From: Spongospora subterranea f. sp. subterranea
Lineage: Eukaryota > Endomyxa: Phytomyxea > Phytomyxea > Plasmodiophorida
Direction: 5' to 3'
DNA length: 64,000 nucleotides
Assembly: GCA_049724395.1 (NCBI GenBank)
Contig: JAUGWO010000148.1
Location: forward strand, 1-64,000
Shown: positions 46,406 to 55,921 of the stretch, one piece after another
Position numbering within the stretch: the stretch's first letter is position 1
Layout: each line of letters starts with the position of its first letter
Notes under the pieces: model-generated
The model's input: the letters and a program-made list of their open reading frames with translations, nothing else
The model's database searches: none
Told to the model about the DNA's origin: nothing
Program-made: the position numbers and the translations under genes

Positions 46406-47589
46406 ATGGGGATTAAAACCTGCACTGCCACATCATCCGTTATAGTTGCCCCGACGGTCCTTTTTATACTGTTCCCGTATGTGCTCCCGCTAATGTCTAT
46501 GAATCTACCCTCTTTCATTATGGTGTTTGCATTTTTAGTGCTTTGCATATGATGACTGGCTTGATTCATAGTCCTGTTCCTTTAATTGGCGCCGCTATTC
46601 TATGCCCGATATCTTTATGGTTTTTATTTCTCACCTGTATTCGTGATCCAGGTGTTTTACCGAGATCCTCTGATCCTCAGGTGTGCGCTAATCCATATCT
46701 GTCGGCCATCTAGCTAATAAATATGACATAGGTTGGCGATCCTAAGCGGATTCAAGATGTGCTGTATGGGGGTAGATTAGTTCGTTTGAAATGGTGTGAG
46801 ACCTGCCATATATTTAGGCCTCCTCGTGCCTCGCATTGCTCTATCACCGATACATGTATCGAGCGATATGATCATTATTGCCCATTCATCGGTGCAGCAA
46901 TTGGGAAAGGCAATATCCACGTTTTATTAACTCCAAATCTTAATCAAATTTTGCATCAGGAAATTACCGTTGCTTCTTTGCTTTTCTTCTTTCAACTGCC
47001 ATCCTAACTGTAAACTTGTTTGAGCTAGTGCCAATGTGCTATTTAACACGTTATTGATTAGGCATTTGTGATGATATCTTGTGTTATCCATATTGTACTC
47101 AGAGTCAAGTCCGATAAAGGTTCGTTTGAGATATCTTAATGATGCTTCATGTTTTTGAAACTTTTACAGTAGATGATTCATCTGTGTGGCTGTCATCGTT
47201 CATCGAGACTCCAGTATCTGCCTTTTTAATCATTTACACGTTTATAGCGTGTTTCCTTATTTATGGCCTTTGCGGATTTCATTTGTACCTGATAAGCTTA
47301 GGGCTGACAACCAGCGAACAAGTAGTTTTCTATCGAAATCCAAGATCGTGGTTCTAAATTGGTCGTATAGTTGAAAGAGAGTTATCCATACGGTAACCCG
47401 CATTCAAAAGGATATCGACGAAACATTACTTCAATGTTTTGTGTTCTGCCAGAGATACAGAGGCCAACTTCGCATCATGTATTGGAACAGGAAATGATTT
47501 GGGTAAAGGTGAAGGATAGCATCAAGTCAAGACTAGATCAGTTAGATAGAAATGATGACGTTCAGATACAAGAGGGTTCAATTAGATGA
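46406..47589 (+). CDS. DHHC-family palmitoyltransferase, DHYC variant with altered zinc ligands
   Basis: Family members S-acylate proteins at Golgi or plasma membranes. The reconstructed reading starts at 46406 (MGIKTCTATSS) with a first membrane segment (VLFILFPYVLPLM). A 47-nt intron (46525-46571, donor GTTTGC) leads to LIGAAILCPISLWFLFL and RDPGVLPRSSDPQ. After another intron the CRD reads CETCHIFRPPRASHC...ERYDHYCPF. The catalytic motif is DHYC, and the cysteine after SHCSI is threonine. NCIG is read as AAIG, or is skipped by a GTGCAG intron that joins to NYRCFFAFLL. TM4, FHLYLISLGLTTSEQ (the TTxE motif) and PHSKGYRRNI follow after a 48-nt intron. The gene ends at 47589. N-terminal exons may be missing. 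Confidence 0.72.
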
Positions 47590-47657
47590 GTTAATCTCAA
47601 GTTCAGATGATTGAATCTTGTCGCTGGTCTATACTTGCATACACTGAAATCCTAAAT

Positions 47658-48434
47658 TTATAAAATTGCTGTAACTATCCATTGGAGATCATGCTTCTGA
47701 GCGACATCTTTCAGGCAACCTTCCAAACGGTACATTGATGTTCGGGTATGTGGTATCTCAGATTCATCATTTACAGGCGCCGACGTTTTCCGATCACGGT
47801 AAACAATCTGCCCTTTGTATTCGAACATGACGTCAACATGTGCCCAGATTTCTGTTAATTGAGAGTCCAGAGTTTTCGTAATTAATGCCACGTCGAATAC
47901 CCAGGCATTCAATTCCAGAACTTTCAATGATGGCTGCAAAGTTGACTTCGATGCATTTGCGGTAAAAATGGCTTGAAGATTGGTGCGGAGATCTTCAGAG
48001 CACATGTCCTCGCATTCAGTCACATTTTCAAAGCCGATAGCTTCGTTCATCCTTCGGAAGACTGACCATTATGTGAACAAAAACATCAAAAACTTCACAA
48101 TTTTTTATACCTTGATCACAACCTTGTAGAAAGTTAGTTCTGTTGACTAACGGATTTATGAACAAGCGAATCGCGTGAAATTTCCACCAGGACATGAACT
48201 CAACTGTTGGACTCCATATAGGATCAGGAAACCTTAGCGATTTTTCCTAAAAAGAATAAAAAACTGGCAACAGCATTTTTCGCAACTGACTCCGTCAATG
48301 GTTGGTGTCAGCATCGAAAACGGATAGCCGAGTTTCACGGGTCCCGCGCCAGAATTTGTAGAGAACATTCGCAAAAAATAACAACCCGAAGTGCGCCTAT
48401 AAATCAGCGGCGAGCGCACCAACAACGACGCCAT
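47658..48434 (-). CDS. Mitochondrial Tim44-like protein of the mL45/Mba1 type
   Basis: mL45/Mba1 proteins tether the mitoribosome to the inner membrane. The N terminus MASLLVRSPLIYRRTSGCYF is an Arg/Ser-rich targeting peptide. Three exons were inferred. Splicing at a GTCAGT donor gives PTIDGEKSLRFPDPIWSPTV, then EFMSWWKFHAIRLFINPLVN. A second intron (GTATAA donor) leads to VFRRMNEAIGFENV. The last exon has a Tim44/SnoaL-like pattern with alternating strands (VLELNAWVFDVALITK, VDVMFEYKGQIVYRDRK) and ends LQWIVTAIL. Length is about 220 residues, compared with 250-300 in relatives. The subfamily call rests on the WSP...W...R pattern and the domain shape. Confidence 0.62.
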
Positions 48435-49148
48435 TATAGCGAATGTAAATTTAGTGGAACTAGAAGTACACTGAAACCAGTCAGGACATGTTGGGAATAA
48501 GGGATTGGAGGATGGAAGGATGGTAGACAGGAGTAACCACCACGGAGCAGTCAGCCAGTCACAGTCAGGAATCAGGATACATCTCTGTCAGTCTACATTA
48601 CAACTGTCGTTTCACCAATCCTCGGGTCGTTCCGGGTTGCGGTTACCAGTTGTTCTTGATGTTGCTGTTACAGGCTGGCGTTTAACGTCCACGGTTTTAA
48701 AAAACGAACATCGTGCTCTTTTGAGTAGCACGAACAGAAAATTCTGCCATCATTTCATGACAGGCTGTAAGATATGGGTTAGCTGTTTCGAATTAATTCA
48801 CATTAGCGTATTCGCATCAGCGTATTTACAGCTGTAGCCATCACCAGCAATCAGACATTGCCCTCTCGGACAGCAGTTACAACCTCGGGAACGGGGACGA
48901 GCGCCACAACGCCAACCCACCTTCTTGGAACGAGTCCTGGCTGAGAGGCTACATGTTGTATTCGCTTCCCGCGAGAACTTCTAAGTTACTGTCAAAGACA
49001 GCAACAGCAAAGCTGCTGAAGAGCATGAACAGGCCCATCAAACCAGAGGTCGTCGAAGCCCTCCGTGCTCAAAAGTCTTCTTAGAAGAACCCATTCTTGA
49101 GTTATCAAATGAGTACCAAGCCTGGTCCAATTTTTCCGACGTTTTCTA
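48435..49148. other. Region with one possible orphan exon (48843-49084)
   Basis: After a plausible acceptor (TTTACAG at 48826-48832) a plus-strand frame runs to a TAG at 49082-49084. It contains PSWNESWLRGYMLYSLPART and KPEVVEALRAQKSS and has coding-like codon use. The upstream exon and the family were not identified. Confidence 0.35.
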
Positions 49149-49541
49149 CCCACATATCAAGGGTGATTTTATTTTTGGTTAATTTTTCCTCTTGCTCCGT
49201 TGCGAAGACATGGGCTGACCGATCGGACTCAGCGTTGTTTGACGTTCCTGGTTTGGAGCTTTGACTTGTTTTTGCGCGTGTTCTGCCCAGAAACTGGCAC
49301 CGAGCCCTAAATAATTATATATAAATTTAGGAATGTGGATTTCTCCAATAATATTTATATGGCATATAGTAGTAGTGATTAGGGCTCGGTGCCAGTTTCT
49401 GTGCAGAACACGCGCAAAACCAAGTCAACGCGCCAAACCAGGAACGTCAAACATCGCTGAGTCCGATCGGTCAGCCCCATGTCTTCACAACGGAGCAAGA
49501 GGAAAAACTAACCAAAAATAAAATCACCCGTGATATGTGGG
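49149..49541. mobile_element. Long hairpin (MITE-like foldback element)
   Basis: Arms of about 160 bp (49149-49308 and 49382-49541) are strongly reverse complementary, for example CCGATCGGACTCAGCG against its complement and AGGGCTCGGTGCCAGTTTCT against its complement. They flank a 73-bp A/T-rich core (ATAATTATATATAAATTTAG). The outer ends are CCCACATATCA and TGATATGTGGG. There is no coding capacity. It lies just upstream of the MTRR-like gene. Confidence 0.85.
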
Positions 49542-49761
49542 TTGAAATTGAAAAGTTATTTGCTTTTTTTTGTAGAACCCGTTAATTGCAACCCGAAACA
49601 ATGATGGGAATCTTTCTGGGAATTACTTCTACTGTACCTGGCAGATTAATCTCTACCGACCGCACGGTCTTTTTCTTGTCCGGTCAAGTTCCAACCGCGC
49701 TGCTGTTTACCAGGAACTGCATTCTTCTCCACATTTCAATCTGATCTTATAAACTCTTCTT
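49542..49761. other. Upstream region of the MTRR-like gene
   Basis: A T run (TTGCTTTTTTTTG) and CTCTACCG/CTTCTACTG-type sequence lie before the start codon. No flavodoxin-domain exon is visible here or further upstream. Confidence 0.45.
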
Positions 49762-51234
49762 ATGGAATCTATACTCAAGCCAGATTGCCAACCAGAAGTT
49801 GCTTCTAAACGTGCTTCTGGCCCAGCAAAAATGAAGTTAAAGAAATCAATGTTTGCGAAAAGACCCCCTCCGCCAGAGCTAGCAATAGAGTGGAGCGAAC
49901 GGAATGAAGTGGATTTAGACCTGGAGCAGTATTGTGATATCTGGAGGAAGACTAAGTGTCGTGCCGGCATTGACAGTGATCCTTTCATTAGCCATATTAC
50001 TAATGCTAGATGTGTTGCGATGGATGATGATGGCAGACGGGTATTACGTTGGCGTTTACTATCTCATCTCCTTTACTGATAATGGCTTTAGGTCCTTCAT
50101 TGCGAGTTTTCCCTTCCCAAACATATTCAATACTCACCTGGTGATCTTATATGTGTATTGGCCCACAATTCCGACCATGTATGTCGATTTGAGTATCCAT
50201 TCGTGTTTTTGACTTGTGTTGTTCTGTTTACTGTGCAGGACGTTGATCGTATTTTAAAAGTTTCCGATACCGATGGCGAACTTGTATTTCGGGTCTTATC
50301 GCAAGGGAGTTCCAGCCTTCCCGAGTTGTGCTCAGCTCGGCTAGTGTTGCAACAGTGTCGTGACCTAAGAGCCCCAATCAGTCGGGCCATGACCGTAAAA
50401 CTGTCGTCTTATTGTTCGGAGGAGGAGAGGTCTGTGCTGTTATCTTCCAGCTCGGCAGCACCATTGTCGTTATTATCACTTCTGGACTTGTGTCCGTCCT
50501 GCAGTCCCCCCTTCTCCGTCATCATCGATTCATTGCCTGTAATGCTTCCCCGTTATTACTCCATATCATCATCACCCGCATCATATGGATCATCAGCCCA
50601 TGTCGTGTTCACCCTTCTTGAACATGGCATTTGCACACAGTATCTTCATCATCAAATATCCTCAATCATCGATACACCGCATATTAGTGGCCAACCATTT
50701 TCCCCTGTTCCTATTTCTATATTCTTACGGCAAGCTACCGACTTCAAATTGCCTGATGATGTAAATCGGTCAATTATTATGGTTGCTACCGGAACAGGAC
50801 TTGCCCCTTTCCGTTCATTCCTACAGCATCGTCAGTTCCAGATATCCGCTTCTGCTTCTGATTTAGGTCATGCATATCTGTTTTTCGGTTGTCGTCATCC
50901 ACACGGCGATTTTTTATACCACGAGGAACTTGACGGTTTCGTCGCTGAAGGAGCATTGACTCAATTAGTCACCGCATTTTCCAGGGAAGATCCCGAAAAC
51001 AAGGTCTACGTTCAAGATAGATTGATTGAGCATGGCCAGATGTTGTATGAACTGATTGTCGTATCGGATGCAGTTGTTTATGTATGTGGAGATGGTAGGA
51101 AGATGGCAAAGGACGTCAATGATGCATACGTCCGTGTGTTAATGAAATATGGAAGTATGGATCAGAACGCAGCATCTGATTACATAAAAAAAATGGTTGC
51201 CGATAAAAGATATCTGCAAGATATATGGAGCTAA
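49762..51234 (+). CDS. MTRR: Methionine-synthase-reductase-like protein lacking the flavodoxin domain
   Basis: Three exons (49762-50040, 50092-50178, 50239-51234) join to 453 residues. The frame begins MESILKPDCQPEV, a basic lead, then DSDPFISHITNARCV, the entry to the diflavin-reductase FAD domain. The splices give VLHCEFSLPKHIQYSPGDLI and LAHNSDHDVDRIL. RYYSISSSP is the FAD-binding motif, and MVATGTGLAPFRSFLQHR with FFGCRHPHGDFLYHEEL is the NADPH site. CGDGRKMAKDV and the C terminus KRYLQDIWS match human MTRR very closely. MTRR reactivates cobalamin-dependent methionine synthase. The FMN-binding flavodoxin half (about 200 residues) is absent, so the protein could not by itself pass electrons in the usual way. 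The start is the first methionine after stops. Confidence 0.85.
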
Positions 51235-51372
51235 AACAGTGATTATAATTATAAATTATTGGAGTACAGTATAGACTGGTTGTGGCCGCCGAGTAAGATG
51301 TTAGTATAGATGTGGCGTTGGCATGAATCAGGAATGGTTCCCATATCGGTGAAAGTCAGCAATATGACCTCA

Positions 51373-53873
51373 TCAGGGTCCAAGATGATGGTAAACAACT
51401 CCATAATCCAAAAACGTCCCAGAGGACATGAGCATTACAAGAAATGCTTCCAGAATTCGCCTCAGCTCAAGTATACGTAAATAAGTTCCATTTTGAAGGG
51501 TCATGATTTGGTGCGACCCAATTTCAATTGCAGCTTGTCGCTTAGATTCGTGCGGAGATAGTTCACCATGACAATACACTAGAACTTCGATCAATTCCGG
51601 AAAAGCGATATACTTGAATAATTTTGGATCATGACGACGACAGGAGATCTGCAAAAGATTCGACGCCATAGTCAAGTCATTTTTCTTATCAAATTGACTC
51701 AAAACGGCGGCCTCAAATGGTGAATTGGATTTGGCAAGAGAAGTGACCAGCATTGATAGCCAAACGGCATCTGCGATCGTTTCAGTGGAAGATAACGAAG
51801 TGGTCGCTTCAGCACGAATCGAGGCGAGCAGCAAACGGGTAGATGAACGATAGTCCTGTTCAGCAAATGCAATGGATGCGATGGAACGAATATGATCTGC
51901 AAGAGGTAGATCTGATAGGGACGTAGATGCAAGCATGCATTGGCGGAGAACAGGTAATAATCGAGGTAATATTTGTACAGATGACAATTGCAACGATGCG
52001 ACTAATTGGCGGGGCTTGACTGAGGTGAACTGGTGATTATCCGCTCCTTTCGCAATAATGGATCTGGATTTGTCGAAATTTTCAATAATTCGCGCTAATA
52101 AAGCAGCTATGGTATGCGATATGGACGGTGAGGCCACAGCAAACAAAATGGTGGTTGAACAACGGGCAGGGTCATACAAACACTGAAGCAGCAACGCTGG
52201 ATCTGGGATAAGAAGACATGAAGCGCATTGAGCAATATGTGAATATGACCCAGTTAATAAAGGGTCTAACATCGTCTTGGATAAATTAGAAGACTTGATC
52301 AGTGCGTAGATTGTGTTGATGATGTCTGACTCGGATCGACAACGTTCCAATGCCATTGACCGGATTTCGTCAAAAACGGGTTCCGGATTCAGATGTTTGG
52401 TCACTATCTGACCAGTAGCAGACAGGGCAATCTTCTCCTTAATCTATCATCATTAAAATCAGCAACGTTGTTAGATAATTTTAAAGAGTCAAAGTCTGCG
52501 GTGATCATGTAGGGTTGAAAACGAAATCACAGGCTCACCTGGTTGATCCAGAGCTTTAGCCGTTTAACAGAATACGTCATTGGCAGAGTTGATTCAACTC
52601 CAGCTAGTCGGTTATACAGCTGAATGAAAAAGGCTCAGCATCTGGCAAACAGTCGTCGCTTACGATTACCTGATCGGCTTGAAAAGCCATATCGTCCATT
52701 GATATACCTGCCTTAATTATTGAGTTCATAGACGGCGGCATGACCATAACAAATGTCGCTTGGAAGAGGAATAGGACCCTTATATCGAATGCTAATAAAT
52801 GCTAAACGATATTGGTGTTACTGATATGCAATGATGACTGAATGCGTTCTACCGAGGTCTGCTTGGTCATGATACAATCGAACGCCTGCTCAAATATTGT
52901 CTTGAAACCGCTATTTAGCTGATTCACACCTTGTCCATTTGCGGCATGAATAAGACCCGCTAGTCTGCTGTCGGTGACGCGTTCGTCCGGATTCTGAAAG
53001 GTTCGCTCCCAGCAATGACCGCTATAGACGCAAACAACGGGAATTAGCCGTTCGACAGATTGGATTTGGTGAGAAGACAGAGCCCCTCTGGACACAGTCA
53101 GCACCTCCAACGACCGAAGACGCTCCCGACGCTGGCGTTAACAAAATGGTTATATGTGGTGATTGGCTAAATCCGGAAGGCACAAAATATTACCGATAAA
53201 TAAAACTCGCCCAACTCCATATATATGCCTGGCGAGCGGTCATGATCGGGACTAATCCTATGCAGACCAACAAGGGCATGTGACACCAGGGAAGATAGAC
53301 GCGCACGAGTCACTTTGGTGCTGAAGGTAGACGAACGAACGATGTATCTGAAAGGAGATGGATCAGGGAAAAGAAATGCCAAAGAACAGCAAAATTGCGT
53401 GAATTACCTGAAAATTAGTATAGTGAAGTCATGATGATCGGAATCATTCGGCATTGACAGCCATGTCGATGGAGACTTGTCAGCAATGATCGCAGTTAAC
53501 CTGTTGACAATCCTGTCGTGATGTGCAGTAATTGCCGGTGTACATAATGTGATATCTAGGGTCGCCACTATCTAATGATGAGTAATATTACAGTTCTGTT
53601 TGATACTGGATGACATATACTTATCCGACCTGTATTGCCGCATCAAGGAATATAGAGCAAATAGATTCATTGCCCACCGATTTGATCGATCTATCGATGA
53701 ATGCGTTGAACAGATCAAAAGGTGACGGTACACCAAAGCCTGACTGAAGTATCTGGTTCAGCTGTAAAGGATGGTGTTATGGAATACAAAGGGGGATATT
53801 AGGCAATGATGGCTCATACGTAATTAGATAATCGGAATGGAGTTCCATAAGATATAATTTCAACAGCTGCCAT
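51373..53873 (-). CDS. Unrecognised alpha-helical protein, multi-exon
   Basis: I do not recognise the family. A first exon (53873 downward, MAAVEIISYGTPFRLSNY) ends at a GTATGA donor and joins LNQILQSGFGVPSPFDLFNA. Further exons include ATLDITLCTPAITAHHDRIV (about 53560) and RYIVRSSTFSTKVTRARLSS (about 53350). One near 53110-52810 contains HCWERTFQNPDERVTDSRL. Two small exons (AGISMDDMAFQADQ and LYNRLAGVESTLPM) follow. The last large exon (52439-51373) starts EKIALSATGQIVTKHLNPEP and ends VVYHHLGP. The whole is helical with HEAT/TPR-like leucine spacing, about 700 residues. It could be a subunit of a large nuclear complex; that is a guess. Intron edges are approximate. Confidence 0.6.
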
Positions 53874-55306
53874 TACATAAATGACCCGGCGGTGATCTGT
53901 TGTGCGGTACAATCTGACCTCATATGCCGTACTGTACCGCTCTGGTCTGTTAGGGCCGGACACCGATATCAGACCGGGTCACACTGGTCAATGCGTATAT
54001 TTTCCTATTTTGACTCCAGGAACGCCATTGTTTGTTCAGTCTGCGAATCGCCATACTCGTTCGATCTTCCGAAAGCTTCTTCCGGTGAAGCATTGAGTGA
54101 TTACCCCCTCCGGCGTTTCCTTAATCGGTGGATCGCGTTCTAAGGTTCACGTAGACATTCTTTTTCAAGGAAAAGCGCGAAAGAGGTTCAAAATGTAAAA
54201 TTTTATTCTGTGGGAGTGTCAATACAACCTGTAAGACATAGAACAGTTTACTATTGTACAGTTACATACTTACGTTATCTTCCTCTCGTTTTGTTATGTC
54301 ACATCCAGTGGTGTATGTGATGAAGATGGTCTTACGCAGCACTGGTTAGCATTCTAGACAAGTCAAATGGGCCACATAACTTCAAAAACAAGATTGTAAT
54401 TGTGGAAGGAGGTTATCTTAGGGAAGCATTCTCTTCAGACGACATTTTTATTAGGGTTGGCCGTAAACTCATCCAACTTTTCACGCACAATTCCGTGCCG
54501 CATACGTATGTAGGTGTATCAAAAATTTTCCAAAAGTCCGCGGACTTCTTACGTTTCATCACTTCATGCCACTTTCATCCCGGTTTATGTGGGTTTGCGG
54601 CCAACCTAATTGTACTATTTTTACCGAGCATCGTAACCTGGTTTTTTATCATGACTCGATGTCCCGCCCCGCTGCAAAGGCAGGAGCTTGTTGGGCAATA
54701 ACGAGAGCGTTGATTGCAAGGATCGGAATCAGTGCGGTTACCAAGAAAATCTTGAACCATCCGATTGATTATCGTTAAGTTCGCGTTCAGATCGTTGACA
54801 TTGAGAATTATGTATACTGTGGCATTATTATTTATCGGTAGCCTACAGCAACTAAATGTAACTGGTATGGTCTCGTCCAGATCACCGACAAGTCAAGGAT
54901 GCGCATCGAATATTGAATCACCGACGATCTTAACAATTTTTCCAAAGTAGACGCATAAACCGGCAGAATTCTCGCGCAATAGTTTGCAACAGGCTTGTCT
55001 CTGCCAGAAGCCGACGGAACATCGACATTTCTTGTACTTTGTGATCCTTATCGATACTTCATTTTCGTAAAGAAAGAAAATTTGGATAAAACAGGAGCAG
55101 TAGTCGAATTCATATCAAATGTAATGCTGTAATTAACGGCGATGTCTCGGAAGGCCTTGAGACGCCCAAAAAAGGTCGCCGCTGCGAGTTCGATAAGAAA
55201 GCTTCGTCATCCGTAAACGTGATGCAGAGAAAGCGTTTGAGCAACCGAATTAGGAAAATACTGGAGCATTTCCATAAATAGTATACACAATGTTGTATAT
55301 AAAGAC
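53874..55306. other. 1.4-kb region with transposon-like debris
   Basis: Plus-strand frames at 54402-54701 and 54566-54778 overlap; the second contains FMWVCGQPNCTIF. This resembles the WRC-type segment of the element near 43.4 kb and may be another decayed copy of a related transposon. Nothing else is recognised. Confidence 0.4.
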
Positions 55307-55765
55307 TTAACTTGACTCAAAATCGGATGAATTCGCAGTAGCCAGAGTGGATTCTGAAGAATGATCCGAAGAAATAGGGCGCTTGTTCCCAGATAGCGAC
55401 CCCGCTGATGACCTTCTGGATGAAGATGCAGCAGTCGCTTTGGAACGACGCCTTGCAGATGCAGGACGGTGTTGCTTCGCGCTTACTGGTGTTCGATGTT
55501 TGGGAGTAGATAAGCTGAATATTGGGGCACACGAGTCGCTGTCGGAAGCCATTAGGTTGACCAGGCATTTATCGTCTTCAGATGCAATGAGTCCATGACG
55601 GGGGCTATTAATGCCATTGGACATTTCCTTTACTGGGGCTTCATCCGGGACAATAGCGTCACCAGTGACATCAGATGATGAAGCAGCAGGTTGAACAACC
55701 TGCTGAGTCCCTCCAATGGAATTGGCAGTTGAAGGTTGTGCATTGGCAGATTTGCTGTTTTTCAC
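55307..55765 (-). CDS. Ser/Ala-rich low-complexity frame, possible RecQ1 C-terminal exon
   Basis: An open frame of 152 codons from a methionine at 55765, also open upstream, where it reads AYLKYNECGLPLRPPYIITF just after a TTAG at about 55830. That upstream piece resembles the YLK segment near the end of RecQ1 RQC domains. The body is Ser/Ala/Arg-rich (SARRRSKATAASSSRRSS), typical of a disordered nuclear tail. I could not find a donor in the right phase to join it to the RecQ gene, so it may be a tail exon or a separate gene. Confidence 0.45.
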   Translation of the reverse strand: MKNSKSANAQPSTANSIGGTQQVVQPAASSSDVTGDAIVPDEAPVKEMSNGINSPRHGLIASEDDKCLVNLMASDSDSCAPIFSLSTPKHRTPVSAKQHRPASARRRSKATAASSSRRSSAGSLSGNKRPISSDHSSESTLATANSSDFESS

Positions 55766-55921
55766 GAAGGTGATTATATACGGAGGACGTAGCGGGAGAC
55801 CACATTCATTGTACTTAAGATATGCCTAAGACTCACAAATAAATATAAAGAATATACCACATAAAACAGCGTCCGAACCTGAACTGCATATCTGAGCGCC
55901 ACATAATGAAAGCTCAGCAGA

